Positions 1-10,010 are shown, counted from the stretch's first letter. The stretch is DNA of 64,000 nt from Psychrobacter sp. NG25 (GCF_015234355.1 NZ_JADGMV010000001.1:124001-188000), one strand, 5' to 3'. Made by a program: numbers and translations. Notes: generated by a model not told the origin, from the letters alone.

Positions 1-611
1 CTACAAAATATGGATACCTCATCAGCCAGCCATTCTTCGCTAACACGCTCATGGATAAAACCAAGCTGACGTGCCTTTTTGGCATCAAATACTTCAGCAC
101 TTAAGAAGTAACGCTGCGACGCTCTAGCACCTAGTGCTCGTATGACATAAGGGCTGATAGTCGCAGGGGCTAATCCCAAACGCACTTCACTTAAGCAGAA
201 GTTAGCAATTTTGACAGCGATGGCCACATCACAAACAGCCACTAATCCCATGCCACCGGCATAAACATCGCCTTGAACAGCCGCAACTGTTGGCTTAGGG
301 CACTCGTAAATAGTCTTAAGCATTTGCGCCAATTTATCGGCATCCGCTAGATTTTCCTCATAGCTATAATCTGCCATAGCACGCATCCAATTCAAATCAG
401 CACCTGCACAGAATGCCTTGCCGGCAGCGGCTAAGACAATGACGCGCACACTATCATCAGTGCCAAGCTTATTGAATGCATCAGTCAGCTCAGCAATCAT
501 TTCATCGTTAAAGGCATTACGTATCTCAGGACGGTTTAACGTCACCGTAGCAACGTGCTGTTCGACTTTAACCAATAAGCTTTTATAATTTTTATCACTA
601 TCTTTCTGCAT
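1..611 (-). CDS. Enoyl-CoA hydratase/isomerase family protein (probable methylglutaconyl-CoA hydratase), 3' end outside window
   Basis: Crotonase-fold enzyme; 203 codons are visible from the ATG at 611 and the C-terminus lies beyond the left edge. The two oxyanion-hole segments of the family are present: AFCAGADL around residues 66-73 and YAGGMGL around 117-123. The next gene upstream on the same strand is a methylcrotonoyl-CoA carboxylase subunit, so the likely job is hydration of 3-methylglutaconyl-CoA in leucine breakdown (LiuC/AtuE-like). That assignment is inferred from context; the crotonase family covers many substrates. A 152-bp gap holding a decayed repeat separates it from the carboxylase gene. 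Confidence 0.85.
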   Translation of the reverse strand, partial: MQKDSDKNYKSLLVKVEQHVATVTLNRPEIRNAFNDEMIAELTDAFNKLGTDDSVRVIVLAAAGKAFCAGADLNWMRAMADYSYEENLADADKLAQMLKTIYECPKPTVAAVQGDVYAGGMGLVAVCDVAIAVKIANFCLSEVRLGLAPATISPYVIRALGARASQRYFLSAEVFDAKKARQLGFIHERVSEEWLADEVSIFC

Positions 612-654
612 AACTTTCTCTATATTTTTTATGTAAATACTTAAATAAACTCTT

Positions 655-748
655 GGTCAATCCATAATAATGTTAATACAAGGAAACCGAATGTAGATGT
701 ACAAACCGTACTTCAAATGAGGTTAACGCAGTAGTAGCTTATTATGGG
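655..748 (-). repeat. Decayed copy of the ~107-bp dispersed element (minus orientation)
   Basis: The core, with the segments GTAGATGTA, TACTTCAA and GAGGTTAACGC in the same order and spacing, matches the reverse complement of the elements at 8327, 42622 and 52818. The terminal TATAG ends are degraded. It fills most of the gap between the carboxylase and hydratase genes. Boundaries are approximate. Confidence 0.6.
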
Positions 749-763
749 AAGACTTTAGAACGT

Positions 764-2374
764 TTACATTCTAAAGACACCAAAAGTCGTCTCTTCAATA
801 GGTGCGTTATAGGCAGCGCTTAACCCTAATGCCAATACATGACGGGTATCAGCAGGGTCAATCACACCATCGTCCCATAGACGTGCAGTGGCATAATATG
901 GGTGACCTTGCTTTTCATACATATCGAGAATTGGTGCTTTAAATGCAGCTTCATCCTCATCACTCCACACCTCGCCTTTACGGTCAAAATTGTCACGCTT
1001 AACCGTTGCCAATACCGATGCTGCTTGCTCGCCGCCCATCACCGAGATGCGCGCATTTGGCCACATCCATAAGAAGCGCGGGCTATAAGCGCGGCCACAC
1101 ATGCCATAGTTACCAGCGCCAAATGAGCCACCGACAATGACCGTGAACTTTGGCACTTTTGCATTGGCGACTGCCATGACCATTTTGGCACCATGACGGG
1201 CAATGCCTTCGTTTTCATATTTGCGACCAACCATAAAGCCTGTGATATTTTGCAAAAATACCAATGGAATTTTGCGCTTGCAACATAGCTCAATGAAGTG
1301 CGTACCTTTTTGCGCTGATTCACTAAATAAGATACCGTTGTTGGCGATGATACCGACTGGCATCCCTTCAATATGAGCGAAGCCACAGACTAGCGTCGTG
1401 CCAAAGCGTGATTTGAATTCATCAAAAGCACTGTCATCGACGATACGAGCAATGATTTCTTTGATATCAAATGGCTTACGTTTATCCGTTGGAATGACGC
1501 CATATAGCTCTTTGGCATCATAGCGTGGTGGACGCGGTTTGATTTGATTAGTCACTTGCTTCGCAGGACGATTTAGATGGCTAACGATGTTGCGCGCAAT
1601 TGACAACGCATGAGTATCGCTCTGTGCTAAGTGATCGACGACCCCTGACAGACGGGTATGCACATCACCGCCGCCCAAGTCTTCTGCGCTGACCTCTTCA
1701 CCCGTTGCTGCTTTGACCAATGGCGGACCACCCAAAAAGATCGTACCTTGTTCTTTGACGATAACAGACTCGTCACTCATCGCTGGCACATAAGCCCCGC
1801 CAGCCGTACAGCTGCCCATGACCACAGCAATCTGTGGAATACCTGCGGCACTCATATTAGCCTGATTAAAGAAGATGCGACCAAAGTGTTCTTTATCGGG
1901 AAATACGTCATCTTGGTTGGGTAAATTAGCCCCACCTGAATCTACCAAATAGACACAAGGCAAGTTATTTTCTTTCGCGATTTCTTGCGCACGCAGATGT
2001 TTTTTGACCGTCATTGGATAGTACGTGCCGCCTTTTACCGTGGCATCATTACAAACGATCATACACTCGGTACCATTGATACGACCGATACCCGCAATCA
2101 CGCCCGCCGCTGGAATCTCTTCGCCATACATATCGTGCGCTGCCATCGGTGCCACTTCTAAAAACGGCGTACCTACATCGAGCAAACGCTCGACACGCTC
2201 ACGAGGCAAGAGTTTGCCACGGGCTAAATGCTTGGCACGTGCACGCTCTGAACCGCCTTGCACGACTTTACGCAGGTGACCATATAAGTCATCGACCACC
2301 ACTTGCATGGCGGCACTGTTTTGCTGAAATTCAGCGGCGTTTGGACTCAGTTTACTGGTTATGATAGCGCTCAT
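764..2374 (-). CDS. liuB: Methylcrotonoyl-CoA carboxylase, carboxyltransferase (beta) subunit
   Basis: 536-residue biotin-dependent carboxyltransferase that moves the carboxyl group from carboxybiotin to 3-methylcrotonyl-CoA, a step of leucine degradation. Visible family features are the N-terminal [18 protein letters not shown] segment, [19 protein letters not shown] near residue 116, the glycine-rich [16 protein letters not shown] near 190, and the C-terminal [20 protein letters not shown] segment near 415. Length is typical for MccB/LiuB rather than PccB, and the neighbouring crotonase agrees. A start at 2374 has AAGGGA a few bases upstream. The biotin-carrying alpha subunit is not in the window and probably lies to the left. 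Confidence 0.93.
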   Translation of the reverse strand: MSAIITSKLSPNAAEFQQNSAAMQVVVDDLYGHLRKVVQGGSERARAKHLARGKLLPRERVERLLDVGTPFLEVAPMAAHDMYGEEIPAAGVIAGIGRINGTECMIVCNDATVKGGTYYPMTVKKHLRAQEIAKENNLPCVYLVDSGGANLPNQDDVFPDKEHFGRIFFNQANMSAAGIPQIAVVMGSCTAGGAYVPAMSDESVIVKEQGTIFLGGPPLVKAATGEEVSAEDLGGGDVHTRLSGVVDHLAQSDTHALSIARNIVSHLNRPAKQVTNQIKPRPPRYDAKELYGVIPTDKRKPFDIKEIIARIVDDSAFDEFKSRFGTTLVCGFAHIEGMPVGIIANNGILFSESAQKGTHFIELCCKRKIPLVFLQNITGFMVGRKYENEGIARHGAKMVMAVANAKVPKFTVIVGGSFGAGNYGMCGRAYSPRFLWMWPNARISVMGGEQAASVLATVKRDNFDRKGEVWSDEDEAAFKAPILDMYEKQGHPYYATARLWDDGVIDPADTRHVLALGLSAAYNAPIEETTFGVFRM

Positions 2375-2487
2375 GACATCCCTTTTCTTTAATGCGTAAA
2401 TGCGAGTGGCTTTTTTATTTTATGCTTTATTTTAGCTTTTACTCATATATCTTATTCATAAAATAACAGATAAGAATGGTTAAATTT

Positions 2488-4263
2488 CTATAAACCCAAC
2501 TCTTCTTTCATTTGTTCAATGATTTTATATTTCTGAATTTTTCCAGTGATGGTCATCGGATATTCAGTCACGAAACGATAGTAAGTCGGCACCTTGTAAT
2601 GGGCAATATGCTCACTACAGAACTCGCGAACTTCCTCTTCCGTCAAGCTGTCTGCTTCTTTAGGGATAATCCAAGCCGCGAGTACTTCACCATACTTTTT
2701 ATCGGGAATACCGACGATTTGCACATCACGAATCTTCGGATGACGATAAAGATAATTTTCGATTTCGACAGGATAGATGTTCTCTCCACCGCGAATCACC
2801 ATGTCTTTGCTACGACCAACGATTTTTACGTAGCCATCTTCATCCATCGTTGCCAAATCACCCGTATGCATCCAACCATCTTGGATAGCCGCGCGAGTTT
2901 TAAATCGGCTGCCCCAGTAGCCTTTCATCACTGAATAACCGCGTGTGAGTAGCTCACCAGTCTCGCCCAGGGCTACAGTCTCACCCGTTTCCGTATTGAC
3001 AACTTTCACTTCAAGCGCAGGCTGCACTAGGCCAACAGTCGATACTTGCTTATCAAGCGGCGTGTGTTCATTGGTCTGGCAAGATACTGGACTGGTCTCT
3101 GTCATGCCGTACGCAATGGTAACCTCACTCATGTGCATCTCATCGATGACACGGCGCATGACTTCGATCGGACAACTAGAGCCTGCCATGATGCCAGTGC
3201 GCAAAGTCGATAAATCAAAGTTTTTAAACTCCGGATGGTCAAGCTCAGCGATAAACATCGTTGGCACGCCATGTAGACCTGTACATTTTTCTTCTTCGAC
3301 TGCTTGCAATACGGTCAGCGACTCAAAGCCATCGTTCGGATAAACAATACAGCCACCATGCGTGAGAATCGCTAGGTTACCAAGCACCATACCAAAGCAA
3401 TGATATAGGGGTACTGGAATACACAGCCTGTCCTCCTCCGTAAGGTTCATAGCCTCACCGATGAAATAGCCGTTGTTAAGAATATTGCGATGGCTTAAAG
3501 TTGCCCCTTTTGGCGTGCCAGTCGTGCCACTGGTGAACTGCACATTGATGGCATCAGTGTTCTTGAGCTGGGCTTGACGCTCTGCAACCCGTGGATCACT
3601 GGCATCGCCTTCCGCCATCCATGCAGAGAATTTCTGCATAAAGCCAAAGGTTTCTTCACTGTCAGGCTCATCAATCCAAATGATACGCTCAATCGTCGGA
3701 ATCTCGACCAAATCAAGTTGAGTATAATCTTTATGGTAAATCTCAGGGCATAGTTCTCGGATTAAGCTGGCGTAATCACTGGTTTTGAAATGACGCATAA
3801 GCACAAGCGCTGAGCAACCCAATTTATTCAAGGCATATTGCAGCTCAAAGGTACGGTAGGCGGGATTGATATTGACAAGAATAACACCGACTTTCGCCGT
3901 GGCTAATTGCATGAGCAACCATTCAGCATTGTTGTGTGACCAGATACCGATACGATCGCCAATCTCAAGCCCCATCTCAATCATACTACTGGCCAGCTGA
4001 TTGACTTGCTGTTGTAGCTCGCGGTAGGTCCAGCGGATATTTTGATGGCAAGAAACCAAAGCTTCGCGCTCTGGATACTTGGATACGATAGCATCAAAAA
4101 AGTCACCGATGGTCGCTTCAATGAGCGGCACATCAGGGCCTTTATCATAGCTTTGGGTAAGCGGTGCATTTGCTGAGCGTGCGCCCATATTAATACTAGG
4201 AATGCTATTTAAAATAGTATCAAAATCAATGTGAGTCGCATAAAAATCAGGAGTTTGCGTCAT
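2488..4263 (-). CDS. AMP-binding acyl-CoA synthetase (fatty-acyl/short-chain acyl-CoA ligase)
   Basis: ANL-superfamily ligase, about 591 residues, activating a carboxylic acid as acyl-AMP and then acyl-CoA. The phosphate-binding motif [18 protein letters not shown] lies near residue 245, the adenylate motif [34 protein letters not shown] block near 460-490 and the catalytic lysine region [10 protein letters not shown] close to the C-terminus. An in-frame ATG at 4302 exists but has no ribosome site; the ATG at 4263 has AAGGA seven bases upstream and is preferred. It sits directly upstream of the leucine-catabolism genes, so a branched or short acyl substrate is plausible, but specificity cannot be read from sequence. 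Confidence 0.9.
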   Translation of the reverse strand: MTQTPDFYATHIDFDTILNSIPSINMGARSANAPLTQSYDKGPDVPLIEATIGDFFDAIVSKYPEREALVSCHQNIRWTYRELQQQVNQLASSMIEMGLEIGDRIGIWSHNNAEWLLMQLATAKVGVILVNINPAYRTFELQYALNKLGCSALVLMRHFKTSDYASLIRELCPEIYHKDYTQLDLVEIPTIERIIWIDEPDSEETFGFMQKFSAWMAEGDASDPRVAERQAQLKNTDAINVQFTSGTTGTPKGATLSHRNILNNGYFIGEAMNLTEEDRLCIPVPLYHCFGMVLGNLAILTHGGCIVYPNDGFESLTVLQAVEEEKCTGLHGVPTMFIAELDHPEFKNFDLSTLRTGIMAGSSCPIEVMRRVIDEMHMSEVTIAYGMTETSPVSCQTNEHTPLDKQVSTVGLVQPALEVKVVNTETGETVALGETGELLTRGYSVMKGYWGSRFKTRAAIQDGWMHTGDLATMDEDGYVKIVGRSKDMVIRGGENIYPVEIENYLYRHPKIRDVQIVGIPDKKYGEVLAAWIIPKEADSLTEEEVREFCSEHIAHYKVPTYYRFVTEYPMTITGKIQKYKIIEQMKEELGL

Positions 4264-4504
4264 AACGAGTCCTTTCGTTTTACTTTTTATCGTATTGGTC
4301 ATTTATAAATAGTACGTATTGATAGCCTGTAGACCCGTTATTCTTCCTTGAATAGGTCTTATATAGATTGTCACTACTATACCGTTGTAAACAAACAGCT
4401 GTCAATCATAGTAATACAATGCGTATCATTTAATTAAACCTTTATCTTATAAAAGATAGGTACTTCACTAAAACTATCATAAAAATATGGCAAATTGTTG
4501 ACAC

Positions 4505-4542
4505 AAAAAAGCCAATCATACTATGGCTAGTACCATTGGCTT
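4505..4542 (-). terminator. Intrinsic terminator after the rubredoxin reductase gene
   Basis: AAGCCAAT...ATTGGCTT stem followed on the minus strand by six T. It lies 102 bp past the stop of the reductase gene, in the 380-bp gap before the acyl-CoA synthetase. The rest of this gap (4264-4504, 4543-4643) shows no gene; it should contain the synthetase promoter. Confidence 0.75.
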
Positions 4543-4643
4543 AATGATTCAAATGAAGAGTCAGCGCAACATTAAAAGACTTAGGTGTTAAGGTTGACTC
4601 AACATGACCGTATTGAATATTTGAACGGCAGGGGTTTAATCTT

Positions 4644-5876
4644 CTAAGCTCTAACGCTCGGCGGTAACTTAATGGTCAACGTAGCGCTAACTTCATCACT
4701 ATCATTAAGCAAGTCCATGACCAGCTCTTCATCACTTTCCGTCTTGACCTGCCAGTTGCCAGTCGCTTGTGGCACACCTGTCACCATGACAGAGATTGCT
4801 TTGTTTTTCAGGCGAATCATGGGCGGTTTATGCTCATAGCCATTATGCTCTAGACCCAATACATCATCGGCAATGGTAGCAGCCTGCGCGCGTAATGGAG
4901 CGACGTAACGACACGGCACGCCATCGATAGACATGCAGTCACCAATCGCATAAATATTGGCTGTACTGGTACGCAATGTTGGCGCATCTACCACGATACC
5001 AGTACGGCGATTGAACTCGACGCCAGCAGCAGCAGGCAGCTTATCATCGACCGTCAGACCTGTACTGGCAATCACATGATCTACGATGAGCGGTTCAATT
5101 GGCTCAGCATTCATACTGTTTGATGCTGATGCTAGGGCCTCATAAGTGACTTGTAGTTTTCCATCACTATCATCACTGATACGAGTAATACCAGATACTT
5201 GATAACCCCCTAAAAAGTTAATCCCTTGCGACTTGACCGCTTGGGCGATACGAGCCGTCGCTTTTGGCGGTAGCATTTGTGATAGTGGCGCATCGTTTAA
5301 ATCAATGAGCGTCACCTGATGACCAGCTTTAAGTAGATCTTCTGCAATCTCCGTACCGACCATACCCGCACCGACGATAGCGACGTGCTGACTGCCAGTG
5401 GCTAGCTTTTCTTGCAGCTGTCCAAAGCGCTCAATATGATTAACATGCCAGACTAAATCCTCTGGCAAGCTTTTTGGAAAGATAGGATGCGCACCCATCG
5501 CCAGTACCAACTTACCATAACTGATCGTGGCATAATCCGTGTTGGCTGGATCTGAGCGCAGTGCAGAGATCAATTGCAACTGTTGAGTGGTCGTATCAAC
5601 ATCCGTAACCTGCGTGTTGGCAAGTAGCTTAACGTTTGCAGCTTCTGCAGCATCAACACCAGTGGCTCTGACCAAATCTGCCGCACTTTTCTTTTGGCTA
5701 ATCGCCATAGTCAGCATTGGTTTATGATAACGATCGCCACTGTCAGCAGTTACCAACGTAATTGGAATGTCTTTGTCTTTTGCACGAATGGCATCAATCA
5801 CATGCCAGCCTGCCAAACCTGCACCAATAATGACGATACCTTTAGATGATGCTACTGATGGATTTTCTACACTCAT
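4644..5876 (-). CDS. FAD-dependent NAD(P)H oxidoreductase, rubredoxin reductase type
   Basis: 410-residue pyridine-nucleotide disulfide-type flavoprotein. The N-terminal FAD site is IVIIGAGLAGWHVIDAIR (residues about 14-31), the NAD site is VAIVGAGMVGTEIAEDLLKAGHQVTLID (about 163-190), and the second FAD motif is TANIYAIGDC near 305. The N-terminal half, with the YHKPMLTMA segment, resembles rubredoxin-NAD(+) reductases such as RubB/AlkT of alkane-degrading Acinetobacter and Pseudomonas, which reduce rubredoxin for alkane hydroxylase. No rubredoxin gene is adjacent here. The start has GGAG five bases upstream. Confidence 0.85.
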   Translation of the reverse strand: MSVENPSVASSKGIVIIGAGLAGWHVIDAIRAKDKDIPITLVTADSGDRYHKPMLTMAISQKKSAADLVRATGVDAAEAANVKLLANTQVTDVDTTTQQLQLISALRSDPANTDYATISYGKLVLAMGAHPIFPKSLPEDLVWHVNHIERFGQLQEKLATGSQHVAIVGAGMVGTEIAEDLLKAGHQVTLIDLNDAPLSQMLPPKATARIAQAVKSQGINFLGGYQVSGITRISDDSDGKLQVTYEALASASNSMNAEPIEPLIVDHVIASTGLTVDDKLPAAAGVEFNRRTGIVVDAPTLRTSTANIYAIGDCMSIDGVPCRYVAPLRAQAATIADDVLGLEHNGYEHKPPMIRLKNKAISVMVTGVPQATGNWQVKTESDEELVMDLLNDSDEVSATLTIKLPPSVRA

Positions 5877-5978
5877 ATGAACTCCAATACGGTTTATGAA
5901 TTATTTTAATTATCAAAAACATTGACCGCTATTGTATCAGTAAACAGCCATGCACTCATCTATCCAAAACTCACTTAA

Positions 5979-6578
5979 TTAGTTAATATCGAATTCCATG
6001 CGATGTGCTGTTGCACGCATGGTTTCACTATCTATTAGTTTTTCGATACAGTATAGACTTGCATGGATGCCTGCACTTATTCCCGCTGATGTGACAATAT
6101 TACATGTATCATCACTGGCATCTACAAAACGAATATGAGAGATCACATCGATATCAGGATAGGATGCTAAATTATCCAGATCCATCCAGTGCGTGGTTGC
6201 TGACCTACCAGCCAGTAAACCTGCTTCTGCCAATAGTAAAGCTCCAGTACACACTGAAAGTGTAAGCTCTGCCAAGTTTGCTTGAGTCTTGATCCAATCA
6301 ATCACTACTTTATTAAGTATTTCTATTTTTTCAGCACCATAACCACCAGGGACTATTAATACATCAATGTCTGGATGGTTGATAAAATCATAATCAGGAA
6401 TAACTTGTAGACCATTCCTAGCAGATATTGGCGCTTGGTTCTCAGCTATAGTGATAACGTCAAAATACTTACTGTTAGCAGCATTTTTAGCTAACGAAAA
6501 CACCTCAAAAGGTCCTGCAAAGTCTAATACTTCTACTTCATTAAACAGTAGTATGCCAACAGTTCGCTTTAACATCAT
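5979..6578 (-). CDS. DJ-1/PfpI family protein
   Basis: About 200 residues with a single DJ-1/PfpI (glutamine amidotransferase-like) domain. The nucleophile elbow reads SVCTGALLLAEAGLL, with Cys as candidate nucleophile, followed by the GRSATTHW segment typical of the GlxA-like/isonitrile hydratase branch. The AraC-type DNA-binding domain found in GlxA regulators is absent. An in-frame TTG at 6584 overlaps the ribosome site; the ATG at 6578 with AGGA six bases upstream is the better start. The neighbouring gene encodes a PaiB-like protein on the same strand. Substrate unknown. Confidence 0.85.
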   Translation of the reverse strand: MMLKRTVGILLFNEVEVLDFAGPFEVFSLAKNAANSKYFDVITIAENQAPISARNGLQVIPDYDFINHPDIDVLIVPGGYGAEKIEILNKVVIDWIKTQANLAELTLSVCTGALLLAEAGLLAGRSATTHWMDLDNLASYPDIDVISHIRFVDASDDTCNIVTSAGISAGIHASLYCIEKLIDSETMRATAHRMEFDIN

Positions 6579-6656
6579 AGTCAATCCTAATTAAGTTGAT
6601 ATCATTAAGTAAAATTAAATCCGTCAATATCATAAACACTATCTTCTCAAACTTGT

Positions 6657-7280
6657 CTATCCAATGAGCTTAGCCATTTCATCTGCCTTTTCTGTTTGCA
6701 GTCGCCCTAGTCCTGCGATTATGCCTGCTCTATTTTCAGCAGTCTTATTTTGACTAAGTTTAAACTGTGCTTGAACATCCGTGATATTGATGCGAATACC
6801 AACAATCGCTCGACAAAGTGCTTGAATGTAGTTTTCTGGCGCATCATCAAGTGACCATGGAATAGGTTGATTGGCTTCAAAATCTGTGGTTAGCTTCGTT
6901 AAGATTTCAATCAGCATTTCAGGCTCAGTTATCAGGTGAACTAATCCTGTGATATGCACGCTACGATAGTTCCATGTGGGTACTTCTTTATGAGTTATTG
7001 ATTTACTTGGATACCAATTGGGACTGATATAATGACCAGCATCTTGAAATATAACCAGCCATGGTGCATCAATATTGTCATTATTGTTCAAAGTATTTAT
7101 TTTGGCAATGTGCCCATATAGACAACCGTATTGACTGCCATCATCTTGCCAGTACATCGGAATATGGCAAGCATCTAGTCCTGTATTCGTTTTTACAATG
7201 ACAGTCGCCTGAGGCTGCTCTTTGATAAAGGCTTTTATAGCCTCAAAGTCTTCCTCTTTAAATGCTTTGGGGGTGAACAT
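6657..7280 (-). CDS. FMN-binding negative transcriptional regulator, PaiB family
   Basis: About 207 residues. The N-terminus MFTPKAFKEEDFEAI and the internal blocks HIPMYW, YGHIAKIN, VIFQDAGHYISPNWYPSK, VPTWNYRSVHITG and GIRINITDVQAQFKLSQNK follow the PaiB family along its whole length. Members have a split-barrel flavin-binding fold; Bacillus PaiB is linked to repression of sporulation and protease genes, but the role in gammaproteobacteria is not established. The start at 7280 has GGAG six bases upstream; the longer reading to 7316 adds residues that the family lacks. Confidence 0.88.
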   Translation of the reverse strand: MFTPKAFKEEDFEAIKAFIKEQPQATVIVKTNTGLDACHIPMYWQDDGSQYGCLYGHIAKINTLNNNDNIDAPWLVIFQDAGHYISPNWYPSKSITHKEVPTWNYRSVHITGLVHLITEPEMLIEILTKLTTDFEANQPIPWSLDDAPENYIQALCRAIVGIRINITDVQAQFKLSQNKTAENRAGIIAGLGRLQTEKADEMAKLIG

Positions 7281-7326
7281 CATAGGCTCCAAGTCGTTTT
7301 TCAAATAGCTATACAAAAGAAACTGA

Positions 7327-7384
7327 ATACAAAGCGCCCCATTAAAGATAGTGTTTAACTGTCTTTAATAGGGCGCTTTGTATA
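7327..7384 (-). terminator. Terminator after the glutamate/aspartate ABC operon
   Basis: Long inverted repeat: ATACAAAGCGCCC with ATTAAAGA on one arm, TCTTTAAT with GGGCGCTTTGTAT on the other. It lies about 90 bp downstream of the ATPase gene stop and upstream of the PaiB-like gene, on the side expected for ending the transporter transcript. Confidence 0.75.
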
Positions 7385-7471
7385 ACCATTAGCAGTGGAA
7401 AGAAAAATAAGTTTTAGAACATGTCTTTATGTTAGAAACAGAGCTATAAATAATCGTAAATCAGAATCTAT

Positions 7472-8275
7472 TTAATGATTCAAAATCTTCGATAAGAACT
7501 GCTGTGCACGCTCACTTTTCGCGCCTTCAAAAAACTCATCCTTACTACAGTTCTCAACGATATGACCTTCATCCATAAAGATAATACGATTGGCTACCTG
7601 ACTGGCAAAACCCATTTCATGCGTCACACACATCATCGTCATACCATCACGAGTCAGCTCTACCATCACATCGAGCACTTCTTGAATCATTTCAGGATCG
7701 AGTGCTGAGGTTGGCTCATCGAACAACATTGCTATGGGATCCATCGCAAGCGCACGCGCAATGGCGACTCGCTGCTGTTGACCACCTGATAGCTCAGCAG
7801 GATATTTATTGGCTTGAACGGTCAATCCTACTCGATCTAAATAAGCCATGCCTTTTTGCTTGGCTTCCGCTTCTTTGCGGCCCAATACTTTGATTTGCGC
7901 AACCATTAAATTATCAATGATAGTCAAATGAGGGAATAGCTCAAAATGCTGAAACACCATGCCGACACGGCTACGTAGCTTAGGTAAGTTGGTTTTTGGA
8001 TCACCGACAGAAATACCGTTGACCATGATATTACCTTTTTGAAAGGGCTCTAGCCCATTCACGGTCTTGATCAAGGTCGATTTACCACTACCCGATGGAC
8101 CACAGACTACGACGACATCACCTTTATGGACATGAGCGGTACAGTCAGTCAATACCTGAAAGTCGCCATACCACTTGCTAACGCTATCTATCTCAACGAC
8201 CATCTCATTGCTAGCATGACCACTGTCTGTGACCAGTCCACCAAAGTCATTTATAAACGTTTTAGCATTATTCAT
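7472..8275 (-). CDS. gltL: Amino-acid ABC transporter ATP-binding protein (glutamate/aspartate type)
   Basis: 267-residue cytoplasmic ATPase. Walker A is GPSGSGKST, the signature is [16 protein letters not shown], Walker B with the catalytic glutamate is [14 protein letters not shown] and the H-loop is CVTHEMGFA, which place it in the polar amino-acid group with GltL/GlnQ. It has an N-terminal extension of about 25 residues before the first beta strand. GGAG lies six bases before the start. It is the last gene of the system but is separated from the permease gene gltK by 248 bp that contain a 107-bp repeat element. Confidence 0.92.
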   Translation of the reverse strand: MNNAKTFINDFGGLVTDSGHASNEMVVEIDSVSKWYGDFQVLTDCTAHVHKGDVVVVCGPSGSGKSTLIKTVNGLEPFQKGNIMVNGISVGDPKTNLPKLRSRVGMVFQHFELFPHLTIIDNLMVAQIKVLGRKEAEAKQKGMAYLDRVGLTVQANKYPAELSGGQQQRVAIARALAMDPIAMLFDEPTSALDPEMIQEVLDVMVELTRDGMTMMCVTHEMGFASQVANRIIFMDEGHIVENCSKDEFFEGAKSERAQQFLSKILNH

Positions 8276-8326
8276 CGTTGGCTCCTAGCCTTGTTCTTAA
8301 TCTTGCCAAATTGCATTCAATCAAAA

Positions 8327-8433
8327 TATAGTCAATCCTCTATAAAAGAGTGACCGCGTTAACCTCGCTTGAAGTATTACATATACATCTGCACTCGGTT
8401 GCCTTGTCTCTCTTTTAAACTGAATCAACGATA
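8327..8433 (+). repeat. 107-bp dispersed element, copy A, inside the glt operon
   Basis: Begins TATAGTCAATCCTCTATAAAAG and ends TTTTAAACTGAATCAACGATA, two imperfectly inverted ends. The interior (CTTGAAGTATTACATATACA, CTCGGTTGCCTTG) is close to base-for-base the same as copies at 42622 and 52818 and the inverted copy at 59733. No open reading frame of note. Found between gltK and gltL. Confidence 0.85.
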
Positions 8434-8523
8434 CATTAATGACAAATGCAGTTAAATTTTGAAAGCATTAGAGCCAATCAAATAATGATGCATTGATCGA
8501 CTCTAACGCTTAAAAGTCCTTTA

Positions 8524-9195
8524 TTAAAACCTTAACCTTTTCTGTACGCGTTGTACGCCTACCGAAGCTGCCAAGCTCAAGACAAAATACACGGCACCAG
8601 CGCCCAAGATATAAGGCGTCAATAGACCCATTAGCTCACCACGTACGTATGCCGCTCGGAAGAAGTCGGTCAGACCAATAGCGAATACTAAGGTCGTATC
8701 TTGGAATAAGATAATACACTGCTGCAAAATTAATGGCAGCATCTTGCGAAAGGCTTGTGGCAAAATCACCAGACGCATCGTCTGCCCATAAGTCATGCCT
8801 AGCGCTTTAGCTGCATTAACTTGACCACTACCGATAGATTGAATACCCGCACGGACGACTTCTGAGAAGTAAGCCGCTTCGAACATCATAAAGGCGACAA
8901 CACAAGAGGCAAAGGCAGCATCTAGTTGTAGATACTTACCCGCTACCCAAAAATAAATCATCGGGACGGCAAAGTAAAACCACAGTAGCACCAACAGTAA
9001 CGGCACGGATCTAAAATAATTAACATACAGCTTGGCGGGAATCTCTAACACTTTGATACCTGACAAGCGCATGAGCGCTAATACAGTACCTAAGCTGATA
9101 CCACCGATAATAGCCAAAAACAGGACTTTTAGCGTGGTAATCATGCCACCCATTAAGCCTGGATACGCGGTCGCAAGTTCGGTCATCATATTCAT
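8524..9195 (-). CDS. gltK: Amino-acid ABC transporter permease (GltK-like)
   Basis: 223-residue inner-membrane permease with a long EAA loop (EAAYFSEVVRAGIQSIGSGQVNAAKALGM) near residues 105-134 that contacts the ATPase. Hydrophobic segments lie around 18-40, 60-80, 90-110 and 185-210. It overlaps the upstream permease gene by four bases, the usual sign of translational coupling, and has GGGAG six bases before the start. The pair forms the heterodimeric channel of a polar amino-acid importer. Confidence 0.9.
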   Translation of the reverse strand: MNMMTELATAYPGLMGGMITTLKVLFLAIIGGISLGTVLALMRLSGIKVLEIPAKLYVNYFRSVPLLLVLLWFYFAVPMIYFWVAGKYLQLDAAFASCVVAFMMFEAAYFSEVVRAGIQSIGSGQVNAAKALGMTYGQTMRLVILPQAFRKMLPLILQQCIILFQDTTLVFAIGLTDFFRAAYVRGELMGLLTPYILGAGAVYFVLSLAASVGVQRVQKRLRF

Positions 9196-9938
9196 TTCTG
9201 ACTCCCTGCGATAAGCCCTGGTACTCTTAATTTACGCTCGATCAGACCCATAATAGCGATGAGTGAGAGATTGAAGACGAGGTAGATAATCGTCGCATAA
9301 GTATAAATCTCAAGGCTATTCTGTGTGTATTCGCTGATAGTTTTGGTTTGACTGATGAGCTCCATGACGCCGACTAATGAGGCGACAGAGGCGTTCTTAA
9401 AACAGTTGGTCAGCTCAGAGCTAAGCGGCGGTAAGATAATACGGAATGCTTGTGGTAGCAGTACTTGCTTATAAGCTTGCGGAATAGTAAAGCCTAGTGC
9501 ATACGCTGCGTTTATCTGTCCTTTTGGTAGCGACTCGATACCCGTACGTACTTGCTCTACGATACGAGCTGCTGTAAACAATCCTAAACCAATACTGGCT
9601 GAGAGCATCGCGGATGTATTCGGTGACAGATCTCTAAACCACCATTCTTGTAGCGCTGGTGTCAACCAACCAGGTGCCACATAAAACCAAAAAAATAGCT
9701 GCACAAGCAGCGGAATATTACGAAAAAAGGTCACATAAGCGGTGCCAATGCGACGAGCTGTTTTGTTAGGTAAGGTACGCATAATACCGAAGACAGTACC
9801 GACGACCATCGCAATGGTCCAAGCAATACTACCAATCAGTAATAACCAGCCAAGACCAGTAATCATCCAGTGGATATACAGCTCGTTGCCAATACCCGTA
9901 TGCTCAAAGAGCACACCCCAGTTCCAGCTATAATTCAT
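9192..9938 (-). CDS. gltJ: Amino-acid ABC transporter permease (GltJ-like)
   Basis: 248-residue inner-membrane permease. N-terminus MNYSWNWGVLFEH... and the TAARIVEQVRTGIESLPKGQINAAYALGFT EAA loop (residues about 135-164) match the GltJ type of glutamate/aspartate importers. Family-typical segments FFRNIPLLVQLFFWFYV and SVASLVGVMELISQTK are clear. A GGAGAG ribosome site precedes the start. It follows the binding-protein gene by 95 bp that fold into a strong hairpin. Confidence 0.9.
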   Translation of the reverse strand: MNYSWNWGVLFEHTGIGNELYIHWMITGLGWLLLIGSIAWTIAMVVGTVFGIMRTLPNKTARRIGTAYVTFFRNIPLLVQLFFWFYVAPGWLTPALQEWWFRDLSPNTSAMLSASIGLGLFTAARIVEQVRTGIESLPKGQINAAYALGFTIPQAYKQVLLPQAFRIILPPLSSELTNCFKNASVASLVGVMELISQTKTISEYTQNSLEIYTYATIIYLVFNLSLIAIMGLIERKLRVPGLIAGSQK

Positions 9939-9967
9939 GATTGTCTCTCCGAACAGCGATTGAAAAA

Positions 9968-10010
9968 CTTACGTGTCAGATGAGCGATAAGTTCGATCTG
10001 AACACGTAAG
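9968..10010 (-). other. Intercistronic hairpin between gltI and gltJ
   Basis: CTTACGTGT and CAGAT pair with ATCTG and ACACGTAAG around a roughly 14-base loop. No T run follows, so it looks like an mRNA-stabilising or partial attenuation structure of the kind that keeps binding protein in excess over permease, rather than a full terminator. Function is inferred. Confidence 0.55.

Noticed and set aside
2488..4302. Longer start for the acyl-CoA synthetase at 4302
   Set aside because: No ribosome site upstream, and the residues added do not resemble the family N-terminus; the ATG at 4263 has a good site.
5979..6578. GlxA-type AraC transcription regulator
   Set aside because: The protein ends after the DJ-1/PfpI domain; no helix-turn-helix part is encoded downstream in any frame on that strand.
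8327..8433. Repeat as a small regulatory RNA conserved at each site
   Set aside because: Copies occur in both orientations and behind unrelated genes, with inverted TATAG ends, which fits a mobile element better; a transcript role cannot be excluded without RNA data.
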